12,297 bases of DNA. Origin: DATJAJ01 sp035622335. Lineage in GTDB: Archaea > Thermoproteota > Nitrososphaeria > Nitrososphaerales > Gagatemarchaeaceae. The notes under the pieces were generated by a model, which made no database searches, was not told the DNA's origin, and worked only from the letters and a program-made list of their open reading frames with translations. Position numbers and translations under genes: made by a program. This document shows, one piece after another, positions 6,224 through 12,297 of this stretch; the first letter of the stretch is position 1, and each line of letters opens with the position of its first letter. The stretch covers positions 1 to 12,297 of the forward strand of contig DASPVO010000009.1 in assembly GCA_035622335.1 (NCBI GenBank), given 5' to 3'.

Positions 6224-6784
6224 ATGCTGATAGTCGCGATCACCGGGATGCCTGGCGCGGGGAAGTCTACCGCCGCGCAGGCTCTGGTCGATGGAGGCTG
6301 GAGGAGGTTTGTGATGGGAGACGCGGTCAGGGAGGAGACGAAGCGAAGGGGACTGCAACCGGACGCGAAGAACACCGGAGATGTGATGCGAGACTTGAGG
6401 GAGAAAAGAGGGGAGGCCGCCATCGCCGAGCTCTGCCTTCGTGCCATAGGAGACTCCGGTGCAGAGCGCGTGGTGGTCGACGGAATACGCTCATTGGCTG
6501 AGGTCGACGCGTTCCGGAAGAAGGCGAAGGTGCTCTTGGTCGCGATTCACGCTTCACCTGCAAGAAGGTACTCTTTCCTGAAGGAGAGAGGCAGAAGCGA
6601 CGACCCTCTCTCCTACGAAATGTTCAGGAAGAGGGATGAAAGGGAGCTGAAGGTCGGAATAGGAGAAGCCATAGCGATGGCTGACGAGTCGCTCTCGAAC
6701 GAGCGCCTGAACACGAAGGAGCTGGAAGGGAGCATGGTCAAGCTGGTCGGGGGCTGGCTAGGTTCCGATGGACCCCATTCCTGA
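6224..6784 (+). CDS. UPF0200-family P-loop nucleoside kinase-like protein
   Basis: This 186-residue protein belongs to a mainly archaeal P-loop family related to adenylate and dephospho-CoA kinases. The Walker A motif GMPGAGKST is at residues 8-16. An NMP-kinase-like segment, GDAVREETKRRG, begins at 32; DGIRS near 87 resembles the second strand motif, and ERGRSDDPLSYEMFRKRDERE resembles a lid region. The substrate is not established. The sequence does not show the features needed to call it dephospho-CoA kinase, despite frequent automatic naming as such. ATG 6224 follows a TATA box at leaderless distance. The last 17 nt overlap the UPF0201 gene, an arrangement that I recall as common in archaea. 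Stop TGA. Confidence 0.85.
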   Translation: MLIVAITGMPGAGKSTAAQALVDGGWRRFVMGDAVREETKRRGLQPDAKNTGDVMRDLREKRGEAAIAELCLRAIGDSGAERVVVDGIRSLAEVDAFRKKAKVLLVAIHASPARRYSFLKERGRSDDPLSYEMFRKRDERELKVGIGEAIAMADESLSNERLNTKELEGSMVKLVGGWLGSDGPHS

Positions 6785-7202
6785 GGGCCACGTCACCCTC
6801 GAGGGGTCTGTTTCTCCCTCTGAGGACCCAGAAAAGGTCCTGCGGGCAATGCTCAAGGTGCTCGCGGATGGCAACCTCGAAGAGGAGAGAAGCACGAAGC
6901 GGATACTGATCAGGTCAGACGAGGCCTCTTGCTTGGCCGGTGTCCGAGACCAGCTCAGGGACAGGAGCGTCAGGGCGGCGGCTTTCCGTCTCGCGACGAG
7001 AGCGAGGCGGGGTGACGAGACGGTCCTGATGCTGAACAGACAGGCGGCATCTGAAGGATTGGTCGTGCTCTGTGGCGACGAGAGTGAATCGCCTCTTGGC
7101 CCGTTCTTCCTGAAGCTCGCTTCTGACCGCCTGGATGAACTTCTAGGCTGGCTAACGGACTACGAAGAAGGGTATTCGACGTCGGCCCGAAGGCCATCGT
7201 AG
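6768..7202 (+). CDS. UPF0201-family RNA-binding protein (COG1325-like)
   Basis: This small acidic protein of 144 residues resembles the UPF0201/COG1325 family, described as a predicted exosome-associated or RNA-binding protein. Supporting features are the N-terminal strand ending in SEDPEKVLRAM, the late segment LMLNRQAASEG and the C-terminal ESPLGPFFLKL, which match the family's LNKQAA and SPLGPI pattern. Its function is unproven. It is the second gene of a two-gene unit with UPF0200, overlapping it by 17 nt. Its final 43 nt overlap the 3' end of rnz on the opposite strand. It ends with TAG; readthrough would continue for over 100 codons across rnz, so TAG must act as a stop here. Confidence 0.78.
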   Translation: MDPIPEGHVTLEGSVSPSEDPEKVLRAMLKVLADGNLEEERSTKRILIRSDEASCLAGVRDQLRDRSVRAAAFRLATRARRGDETVLMLNRQAASEGLVVLCGDESESPLGPFFLKLASDRLDELLGWLTDYEEGYSTSARRPS

Positions 7203-8080
7203 GCCGCGATTGTGTTAGGGAAGATCTTCCGAGCTTCACGGACGAGGCTCGAGACAGACTTGTACCGGGCGCTGAAGTGGGTCAGCACGAGCTTTCCAGC
7301 GTGCGTCCTTCGCGCAACCTCCGCCGCTTCGCCCGCTGTGGAGTGTTTTCTCTCCACGGCTCTTACGGAGTCCTTGCTAGAAAAGGTCGAATCGAAGATC
7401 AATAGGTCGCAGTACTCGAAGAATTTGGTGTACCTGCCTGACGGTCTCGTGTCCCCTGAATACCCTATCGACCTCCCGGGTCGAGAAGGGTCGATCACTT
7501 CCGAGGGCCGTATCCGTCTGCGGCCGACCCTCACCGACCTCCCCTTTTGGAGAGAAGACCAGAGCTTCCCCTCGGGTATTCCGAGAGCCCGGGCCTTCTC
7601 CGGGTGAAACGTGCCGGGCCTAGGCCTCTCGTCCACCCGATAGCAGTAGGCTTCGACCGAGTGGTCAGCCCTGCATGCCCGTACGGTGAACGTCTTTCCC
7701 TTCAGGAGAGTGCCCGCCCTTGCGGGCACGAACCTGATGTCGAAGGTGAGGCCCAGCTTCATGATCTCATTGGTGACGCTAAGCCACCTTGTGAGAGATT
7801 CGGGACCGACTATTGTGAGCGGTCTGCTCCTCTGGGCCATGCTCATGGTCTGGAGGAGGCCCAGCAAGCCTGTGACGTGGTCGCCGTGCAGATGAGAGAT
7901 GAGCACGGTAGTCTCCTTGTTGAGGCCGATTCCGCGTCTGATTATCTCCCTCTGTACGCCCTCGCCGCAGTCGAGGATCATCACTTCGCCCTCCCTCTGG
8001 ATCGCGATTCCTGGTAGTCCTCTCCCTTCCGTCGGAGCTGCGGAGCTCGTGCCGAGGAAAGTGACGGTGAGCCTGACCAA
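7160..8080 (-). CDS. rnz: Ribonuclease Z (tRNA 3'-processing endonuclease)
   Basis: RNase Z cuts pre-tRNA after the discriminator base so that CCA can be added. The 306-residue metallo-beta-lactamase protein has the zinc motif HLHGDH (63-68), DCGEGVQ (37-43), ADHSVEAYCYR with the next zinc His, YSGDTRP with the bridging Asp, the KHST motif, and the last zinc His in LTHFSARY. The EKARALGIPEG segment is typical of the short RNase Z form. The TTG start at 8080 lies 2 nt after the stop of the methyltransferase gene and has a Shine-Dalgarno-like AAGGAG about 7 nt upstream, inside the preceding gene. It is the last gene of the prs-trm-rnz unit. Stop TAG. Confidence 0.94.
   Translation of the reverse strand: MVRLTVTFLGTSSAAPTEGRGLPGIAIQREGEVMILDCGEGVQREIIRRGIGLNKETTVLISHLHGDHVTGLLGLLQTMSMAQRSRPLTIVGPESLTRWLSVTNEIMKLGLTFDIRFVPARAGTLLKGKTFTVRACRADHSVEAYCYRVDERPRPGTFHPEKARALGIPEGKLWSSLQKGRSVRVGRRRIRPSEVIDPSRPGRSIGYSGDTRPSGRYTKFFEYCDLLIFDSTFSSKDSVRAVERKHSTAGEAAEVARRTHAGKLVLTHFSARYKSVSSLVREARKIFPNTIAAYDGLRADVEYPSS
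7710..7729. repeat. GC-rich perfect hairpin inside rnz
   Basis: GTGCCCGC (7710-7717) and GCGGGCAC (7722-7729) form a perfect 8-bp stem with a 4-nt loop. It lies in coding sequence for the residues VPARAGT of RNase Z, so it may be only a by-product of codon choice. In the rnz mRNA it would fold strongly. Confidence 0.55.
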
Positions 8081-8082
8081 TC

Positions 8083-9045
8083 CTATCTCCTTCTAAGAAC
8101 AGTTATCGTCCGTGTCAGGTTCCTGTGCATGTAAAGGTGGTGATTCTCCTGTACGCTGAGTCTCTCTGTTCCCGCGACGACCTCGGTCTTAGGATGCATT
8201 ATGACTATCCTCCTCCCAGGAGGGACAAGGTCTGGGAGTTTCTCGAGTGACGTCCGGACGACGTCGGATGCGGCACGGCCCAGCGCGCTCGACGCCCGAC
8301 CGTAGGGTACGTCCGTAACGATTCCTTGGACAGTTCTGACTGGAGCGGAGAATGCGTCCGCCATTACCACACCCATCCAGGACTGATCAAACCCTCTCAT
8401 GTTTGACATCGCCCCTCTGGACATCTTCGTCGACCGGTCTAAGCCTACGGCTGTCAGCCCGATGCACGAGGCTTCAATCAGAATGCTGCCCGTCCCCGCG
8501 AAGGGGTCGAGGATCACCTCCCCCTCTCTGCAGCGCGAGAGGTTGACCAGCGCCCGGGAGAGCTTGGGAAAGATGGCGGACGGGTGGAAGAAAGGCCTCC
8601 TTCTGGGCCTCCTCTTGGCCCAGGCTTGGTTCATCTGTGTAGGGTAGGACGCTAACAGATAGGTCCGCCTCCCCCGGACGAGCGATATCTCGAGTTCAGG
8701 GGTATCCAGGTCCACGGTTGCGTTGATTCCTCTGAGAAAGAGTCCGGGGTCTGGCTCTCGCGAAGAGTCGGCGCCGGGCAGCGAAAAGGACCTGAAGCGG
8801 ATCCGCTTTCCCTCGACCATTCGAGCGACATCCTCCCGTCCATCAAGCAGGAGGCCGACCCTCCTAGAGAAGGCCACTCTCGAAGAGACCACGCGCGTGT
8901 CTGCGTCTGTCTCGGCGATGAGGATCCTTTCTTCAGGCACTTCGAAGACGGAAGTCGGGTCGTAGGTTTCGAAGAGCGCTCTCGCCTCTGCAGCCGGTAT
9001 CGTAGTGCCCTCCCCGGACAGGAGCGCGAGCGCCTTAGTCCTCAA
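8083..9045 (-). CDS. tRNA guanosine-10 N2-methyltransferase (Trm-G10/TRM11-like)
   Basis: The protein has 320 residues: an N-terminal THUMP-like region (about 1-135) and a C-terminal SAM-dependent methyltransferase domain. The SAM site is DPFAGTGS (180-187), followed by the acidic loop GLDRS (201-205) and ADAF (229-232). The catalytic motif is DVPYG (245-249), close to the DPPYG of N2-guanine tRNA methylases but with Val for the first Pro. The PFFHPSAIFPKLSRALVNLS stretch before the SAM site matches the TRM11 family. The likely product is m2G or m2,2G at tRNA position 10; the target is inferred. TTG 9045 overlaps the end of prs by 11 nt and no better upstream start exists. It sits between prs and rnz in one transcription unit. 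Stop TAG. Confidence 0.85.
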   Translation of the reverse strand: MRTKALALLSGEGTTIPAAEARALFETYDPTSVFEVPEERILIAETDADTRVVSSRVAFSRRVGLLLDGREDVARMVEGKRIRFRSFSLPGADSSREPDPGLFLRGINATVDLDTPELEISLVRGRRTYLLASYPTQMNQAWAKRRPRRRPFFHPSAIFPKLSRALVNLSRCREGEVILDPFAGTGSILIEASCIGLTAVGLDRSTKMSRGAMSNMRGFDQSWMGVVMADAFSAPVRTVQGIVTDVPYGRASSALGRAASDVVRTSLEKLPDLVPPGRRIVIMHPKTEVVAGTERLSVQENHHLYMHRNLTRTITVLRRR

Positions 9046-9925
9046 GCGTGTTGATGTGCGAGCAGATCGGACCTGAGACGTCCACGAGGCTATAGCTGCT
9101 CTTCACGCTGTTTGTGCCGATTATAGCGTCCACACCGGCTCTCTTCATCTTCTCCTCCGCTCCCCCAACCAGGATTGGATGAGTGCAGAGCGCGTAGACT
9201 TTCGTCGCGCCCTTCTTCCGGACCGCCTCGGCGGCCGCGGCGACCGTCCCTCCTGTGGTGATGATGTCGTCCACTATCAGCACTTCTGAACCCGCGACGC
9301 TGAGCACCGGGCTGTCAACCTTGACGTCGCCGGTCTTCCGGTCGCGCGTCTTCTTGAGTTGATAGAGCTTGGCGCCGTAGAGCTTCGCGAACGCTTCGGT
9401 CCTCTTCGACGCCCCGAAGTCTGGGGAGATCACCACAGCGTTCTTCGAGCTCGTGTTAGCCTTTGCGTAGGAGGCGAGGTCTGGTATGGCGGAGACGCTG
9501 TAGATTGGCATTGAGAAGAGAGAGAGACCCTCCGTCGAGTGAATGTCCACGGTTACGATCCGCCTGACTCCCGCCGCCCTCAAGAGATGCCCGATGACGC
9601 CTAGGCTAACGACTTCCCCCGGCAGGAACTCCTTGTCCTGTCTGGCGTAGGCGAGGTAGGGTACGACTGCCGTCACTCTCGCTCCCTCCTGGCTGAGTTG
9701 GTGTGAAAGGAAGAAGAGCTGCATGAGATGCTGGTCGACGGACGGGTACGTAGACTGTACCAGCACCACGCTCTTGCCGTCCAACTTCGCGTCGATCGTG
9801 AACTTGGACTCTCCGTCAGCGAACTGTTTGAATTCGTAGGTGAGCAGCTCCGAGCCCAGCTTGGAGGCTATGTTCTTCCCCAGTTCCTCCGACGCGGGGC
9901 CGGCAAGGACGAGCCTCTCTCTCAC
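9035..9925 (-). CDS. prs: Ribose-phosphate pyrophosphokinase (PRPP synthase)
   Basis: This enzyme makes PRPP from ribose 5-phosphate and ATP for purine, pyrimidine, histidine and tryptophan synthesis. The 296-residue length suits the short archaeal type. Motifs seen are FADGE (35-39), YARQDK (93-98), the ATP/metal-binding DIHS (127-130), SPDFGASKR (167-175), the flexible-loop KKTR (191-194) and the PRPP loop DDIITTGGT (219-227). The GTG start at 9925 is about 30 nt downstream of a TATA element, so a leaderless transcript is likely. It is first in the prs-trm-rnz unit; its last 11 nt overlap the methyltransferase start. Stop TAA. Confidence 0.95.
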   Translation of the reverse strand: MRERLVLAGPASEELGKNIASKLGSELLTYEFKQFADGESKFTIDAKLDGKSVVLVQSTYPSVDQHLMQLFFLSHQLSQEGARVTAVVPYLAYARQDKEFLPGEVVSLGVIGHLLRAAGVRRIVTVDIHSTEGLSLFSMPIYSVSAIPDLASYAKANTSSKNAVVISPDFGASKRTEAFAKLYGAKLYQLKKTRDRKTGDVKVDSPVLSVAGSEVLIVDDIITTGGTVAAAAEAVRKKGATKVYALCTHPILVGGAEEKMKRAGVDAIIGTNSVKSSYSLVDVSGPICSHINTLED

Positions 9926-9950
9926 GCTAATCTTTCAGCTCCGCTGGACT

Positions 9951-9959
9951 GTATTTAAC
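9951..9959 (-). promoter_or_regulatory. TATA box of prs-trm-rnz
   Basis: On the minus strand GTTAAATAC is centred about 30 nt before the GTG start of prs, a leaderless spacing. Confidence 0.55.
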
Positions 9960-10052
9960 GGATTTCAGGATGGATTCTTCTCTCCCACTTTTGACCACAG
10001 CAAGAGTTATGGAGGGGCGTTCTCGGTCTCGTTCTGAGTAAGCTTGGACCAG

Positions 10053-10259
10053 ATGTGCCCTGAGTGTGGCGGAGTGATGCTGTACGACGCCCCTAACAAG
10101 AGATTCGGGTGCAAGAAGTGCGGGCTTTATCTCACGAGGGATCAGCTGTCAGACATCAGATATCGGCTGAAGACACCGATAGACGACGACAGGCGAAAGA
10201 AGTCAAGACAGCAGTCTGACTACCTAGAATGGTGGCTCAGCGGCAACAAGGAAAAGTAG
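10053..10259 (+). CDS. Small zinc-ribbon protein of unknown function
   Basis: This 68-residue protein has two CxxC knuckles, CPEC (C2, C5) and CKKC (C20, C23), which would bind one zinc ion as in small archaeal zinc ribbons. The C-terminal half is charged and likely helical (KTPIDDDRRKKSRQQ), ending in EWWLSGNKEK, which could contact nucleic acid or a protein partner. An in-frame TGA at 10035 limits the start to TTG 10044 or ATG 10053; ATG is preferred since it places the first CxxC directly after the start, as is usual for such proteins. No clear TATA box at leaderless distance is visible. It diverges from prs. Stop TAG. The function cannot be told from sequence. Confidence 0.75.
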   Translation: MCPECGGVMLYDAPNKRFGCKKCGLYLTRDQLSDIRYRLKTPIDDDRRKKSRQQSDYLEWWLSGNKEK

Positions 10260-10301
10260 CCTTCCCTGAGAGCCCGTCGAAGAAGCGAGGCCCAGCCGTG
10301 G

Positions 10302-10742
10302 CTATGGCAGACTGGTTCGCGCTGCGAACCTTTGGATGCAATCCCTCGTGTTCTCGCTCAAGTTCATCCCAACGGCGGTCGAAGGTGTGAACCAACCGTA
10401 TTCCGAGGACTCCTCGTTGAGAGTGACCTTGAAGCTCCTGGCCCGAGCGGCGTAGTCGACCAGGACGTAGTGATACCTTACTCGCCCGCTAGCGTCTCTG
10501 TGAATGTCGCTGACCACGTCGAGGAGCTCCTCAATCTCGACCTCGAGCCCTGTCTCCTCCTTCACCTCCCGAAGCGCCGCCTCCGCGGTGTCTTCCGCAA
10601 TCTCCACGAGCCCACCGGGGAGCGCCCACCTGCCCTTGTTTGGCGGGTTCTTCCTCCGCAACAGCAGCACCTTCCCCCTGTGATGCACGACCGCACCCGC
10701 GCCAACTAGCGGGCGAGAGGGATATTCCCTGGGCGATTTCAA
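10302..10742 (-). CDS. Nudix hydrolase (ADP-ribose pyrophosphatase-like)
   Basis: This 146-residue protein carries a complete Nudix box at 44-66: G44, E50, R58-E59, E62-E63 and G65-L66 all match the GX5EX7REUXEEXGU pattern. Such enzymes hydrolyse a nucleoside diphosphate linked to another group, using Mg2+ bound by the glutamates. The preceding KGRWALPGG and the small domain fit the ADP-ribose/NADH-type or housecleaning Nudix enzymes, but the substrate is not readable. TTG 10742 is chosen because it follows a TATA element by about 30 nt and the beta strand VGAGAVVHH begins shortly after. It is divergent from cinA and ends 42 nt from the zinc-ribbon gene. Stop TAG. Confidence 0.9.
   Translation of the reverse strand: MKSPREYPSRPLVGAGAVVHHRGKVLLLRRKNPPNKGRWALPGGLVEIAEDTAEAALREVKEETGLEVEIEELLDVVSDIHRDASGRVRYHYVLVDYAARARSFKVTLNEESSEYGWFTPSTAVGMNLSENTRDCIQRFAARTSLP
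10314..10330. repeat. Perfect hairpin near the 3' end of the Nudix gene
   Basis: GGTTCGC (10314-10320) and GCGAACC (10324-10330) form a 7-bp perfect inverted repeat with a 3-nt loop, about 10 nt before the Nudix stop codon. It lies within the coding sequence and could affect the mRNA 3' end, or be chance. Confidence 0.45.
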
Positions 10743-10768
10743 GCTGATACCGGCCGGCGTGAAACTCG

Positions 10769-10774
10769 TTTTAA
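10769..10774. promoter_or_regulatory. Shared TATA element between Nudix and cinA
   Basis: TTTTAA lies about 25 nt before the cinA GTG (10797) on the plus strand and about 30 nt before the Nudix TTG (10742) on the minus strand, where it reads TTAAAA. It is the only AT-rich element in the 54-nt intergenic region, so it probably serves both directions. The upstream GAAAC on the plus strand resembles a BRE and favours cinA. Confidence 0.5.
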
Positions 10775-10796
10775 GCTGAGACGTCGAGCCTGGGTC

Positions 10797-11624
10797 GTGG
10801 TCAGAATCGAGCTCCTGACGGTCGGGAGGGAGCTCCTCATCGGGCGCACCTTGAACACCAACGCCTACTGGATAGGCGGGAGGCTCGCGAGGACTGGGAC
10901 GATGCTGTCCAGGGTGGAGACGGTCGACGACGACCTAGGCGAGATCTCCGCAGCGCTGCACGGGACCTTCGAGAGGAGGGCCGACTTCGTGGTGGTCGTG
11001 GGAGGGTTGGGCCCAACGCCGGACGACATGACCCTGAAAGGAGTCGCCAAGGCTCTGAAATCGAAGCTGAGAACAAGCGCGGTAGCACTTGGCATGGTGA
11101 AGCGGCGCTACGACGAGGTGGGAAGGGGCCGAGTCAAAATGACAAAGGAGAGAATGAAGATGGCGCTAATCCCCGAAGGGGCGACCCCCCTCGGAAATGA
11201 ATGGGGGATGGCACCCGGAGTCAGGCTCGAGGCGGGCAGCGCAGTGGTCTTCTGCCTTCCAGGAGTCCCGCGAGAGATGAGGGGCATTTTTCTCCGGCGG
11301 GTCGAGCCAGAGATCAAGGCGAAGCTTGGAGATTTGTGGAGAAGCGGGGTTAGACTCAGGATTGAGGGAGTATACGAGTCTGACCTAGCTCCCCTCATCA
11401 AGAAGCAGGCTGAAGAGCATCCGGGCGCGTACATCAAGTCCCATCCGCGAGGAGTGAAAGAGGGGATCTCCGAGCTTGAACTTGACGCAGTGGTCGTCAA
11501 GAGAACAGCCGCAGACGCCGACTCAGAGATAGGGGAGATTGCAAGCGCCTTTACCGCCTGGGTCGAACGAAACGGGGGGAGTGTTGTCCAGCTTAAGGAG
11601 AGCAGAACGGGGAACAGGTCTTGA
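10797..11624 (+). CDS. CinA/MoCF-type molybdopterin-binding domain protein
   Basis: This 275-residue protein matches the N-terminal domain of CinA (COG1058) and the MoeA/MogA-like fold. It begins IELLTVGRELLIGRTLNTNA, where bacterial relatives have GxELLxGxxxNTN. GGLGPTPDD (69-77) is the family's phosphate-binding signature, and PLGNEWGMAPG (131-141) and LPGVPREM (154-161) are both conserved. The C-terminal NMN deamidase domain of bacterial CinA is absent, as is usual in archaeal single-domain forms. Members have been linked to ADP-ribose or NMN metabolism, and a divergent Nudix gene next door would fit, but this is inference. GTG 10797 has a TATA element 25 nt upstream, implying a leaderless mRNA. 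The TGA stop overlaps the TTG start of the next gene. Confidence 0.87.
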   Translation: MVRIELLTVGRELLIGRTLNTNAYWIGGRLARTGTMLSRVETVDDDLGEISAALHGTFERRADFVVVVGGLGPTPDDMTLKGVAKALKSKLRTSAVALGMVKRRYDEVGRGRVKMTKERMKMALIPEGATPLGNEWGMAPGVRLEAGSAVVFCLPGVPREMRGIFLRRVEPEIKAKLGDLWRSGVRLRIEGVYESDLAPLIKKQAEEHPGAYIKSHPRGVKEGISELELDAVVVKRTAADADSEIGEIASAFTAWVERNGGSVVQLKESRTGNRS

Positions 11625-12297
11625 CGGACGTCACGTTCGTGACAGGCACGGCGGGGTCCGGCAAGTCCCTGCTGACGAGCACTCTCAAGAAGTGGTACGT
11701 CGAGAAGGGGGAGAACGCCATCGCTGTCAACCTGGACCCTGGCGTGATCAACCTCCCCTATGAACCCGACGTGGACATACGACAGACCGTCGACCTGAAC
11801 GACATCATGGACCAGTACGAACTCGGGCCGAACGGTGCGCTGATCTTCGCCACCGACATGATAGCGACCAGGCTGGATTCGATCCAGGAGGAGATGGAAT
11901 CCTTCAACGCGGAATACGCTTTCATCGACACGCCGGGTCAGACAGAGCTCTTCGCGTTCCGTGAGAGCGGAGAGTACATAGTAAAGGAACTCAGAGCAGA
12001 GTCGAAGGTGCTCCTCTTTCTCATGGACCCGCTCCTCGCAGACTCTCCGGTCAACTTCCTCTCGCTCGCCTTGCTCTCGGCTTCCGTCGGACTTAGGATG
12101 AACATCCCTCGAATCTCGGTGCTCTCGAAGAGAGACCTCGCCAAAGACAAGGTGAAGCAGGCGATGGAATGGGTGAACAACTCTCGGACGTTCGAGGACG
12201 CACTGTCATCGACGAAGAATGCCGACCAGTACTCCCTCTACTCGGAGCTATTCAGGGGACTGCGGAAGCTTTCGTTCGGAGTCGACCTCTACCCTGT
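11621..12297 (+). CDS. GPN-loop GTPase, truncated by the window end
   Basis: The visible 225 residues are the N-terminal part of a GPN-loop GTPase, a dimeric SIMIBI-class GTPase. Eukaryotic homologues help assemble and import RNA polymerase II; the archaeal role is unsettled. The P-loop GTAGSGKS (9-16) opens the protein. The family-defining Gly-Pro-Asn is at 69-71 in ELGPNGALIF, switch G3 is DTPGQTELF (103-111) and the base-specificity motif is SKRD (169-172). The start is TTG 11621, inside a TTGA junction with the cinA stop, with a purine-rich gggga about 7 nt upstream; the conserved DVTFVTGTAGSGKS follows at once. The frame is open to the last base; family proteins of about 250 residues suggest that only a short C-terminal piece is missing. 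Confidence 0.92.
   Translation, partial: MTDVTFVTGTAGSGKSLLTSTLKKWYVEKGENAIAVNLDPGVINLPYEPDVDIRQTVDLNDIMDQYELGPNGALIFATDMIATRLDSIQEEMESFNAEYAFIDTPGQTELFAFRESGEYIVKELRAESKVLLFLMDPLLADSPVNFLSLALLSASVGLRMNIPRISVLSKRDLAKDKVKQAMEWVNNSRTFEDALSSTKNADQYSLYSELFRGLRKLSFGVDLYP

Noticed and set aside
5770..6501. Plus-strand 243-codon open frame over thpR and UPF0200
   Set aside because: It crosses the antisense of thpR, the divergent promoter and an out-of-frame part of UPF0200, and its translation is low-complexity Arg/Gly-rich sequence.
6224..6784. Dephospho-CoA kinase (coaE)
   Set aside because: It shares the P-loop fold but follows the UPF0200 pattern and lies beside UPF0201; nothing in the sequence specifically supports CoA binding.
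1..12297. Mobile element, CRISPR array, toxin-antitoxin or defence island
   Set aside because: I saw no transposase, integrase, direct-repeat array or recognisable defence domain; nearly all sequence is assigned to metabolic or RNA-processing genes.

Overview
The window reads as chromosomal DNA of a GC-rich archaeon. Archaeal signs are a tRNA gene without encoded CCA plus a class I archaeal CCA-adding enzyme, the UPF0200/UPF0201 pair, archaeal-type ribose-phosphate pyrophosphokinase, a GPN-loop GTPase, and TATA boxes about 25-30 nt before start codons, which implies leaderless mRNAs. A noncanonical tRNA intron and the arrangement of a COG2112-type kinase, cca, thpR, UPF0200, UPF0201, rnz, a G10-type tRNA methylase and prs suggest the TACK/Thermoproteota side (Nitrososphaeria- or Bathyarchaeia-like). 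That placement is an inference from gene content; I could not run a phylogeny.

Left part (1-3530): an intron-containing tRNA-Pro(GGG) gene, then an APC-family permease on the plus strand. Converging on it from the minus strand is an agmatine-to-putrescine pair, N-carbamoylputrescine amidohydrolase (aguB) followed by agmatine deiminase (aguA). The aguA frame contains a single in-frame TAG while keeping every recognisable active-site motif on both sides. This is the most unusual feature of the window.

Middle part (3526-9960): a tightly packed information-processing block. The minus-strand unit thpR-cca-kinase overlaps at each junction and starts from a divergent promoter region shared with the plus-strand unit UPF0200-UPF0201. 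A second minus-strand unit, prs-trm-rnz, is also packed without gaps and runs tail to tail into UPF0201. RNase Z makes the tRNA 3' end, Cca adds CCA, the methylase modifies G10 and ThpR is a 2H phosphoesterase whose family acts on 2',3'-cyclic phosphate or 2'-5' linked RNA ends, so tRNA maturation is the common theme.

Right part (9926-12297): a small four-cysteine zinc-ribbon protein, a Nudix hydrolase (minus strand), and a plus-strand pair of a CinA/MoCF-type protein and a GPN-loop GTPase that runs off the window end. Nudix and cinA diverge from what looks like one shared TATA element. No gene-free stretch exceeds 300 bases. I saw no insertion sequence, CRISPR array, integrase or rRNA. Seven of the fourteen protein genes appear to start with TTG, three with GTG and four with ATG; stop codons are TAG (6), TGA (6) and TAA (2), with one gene truncated.
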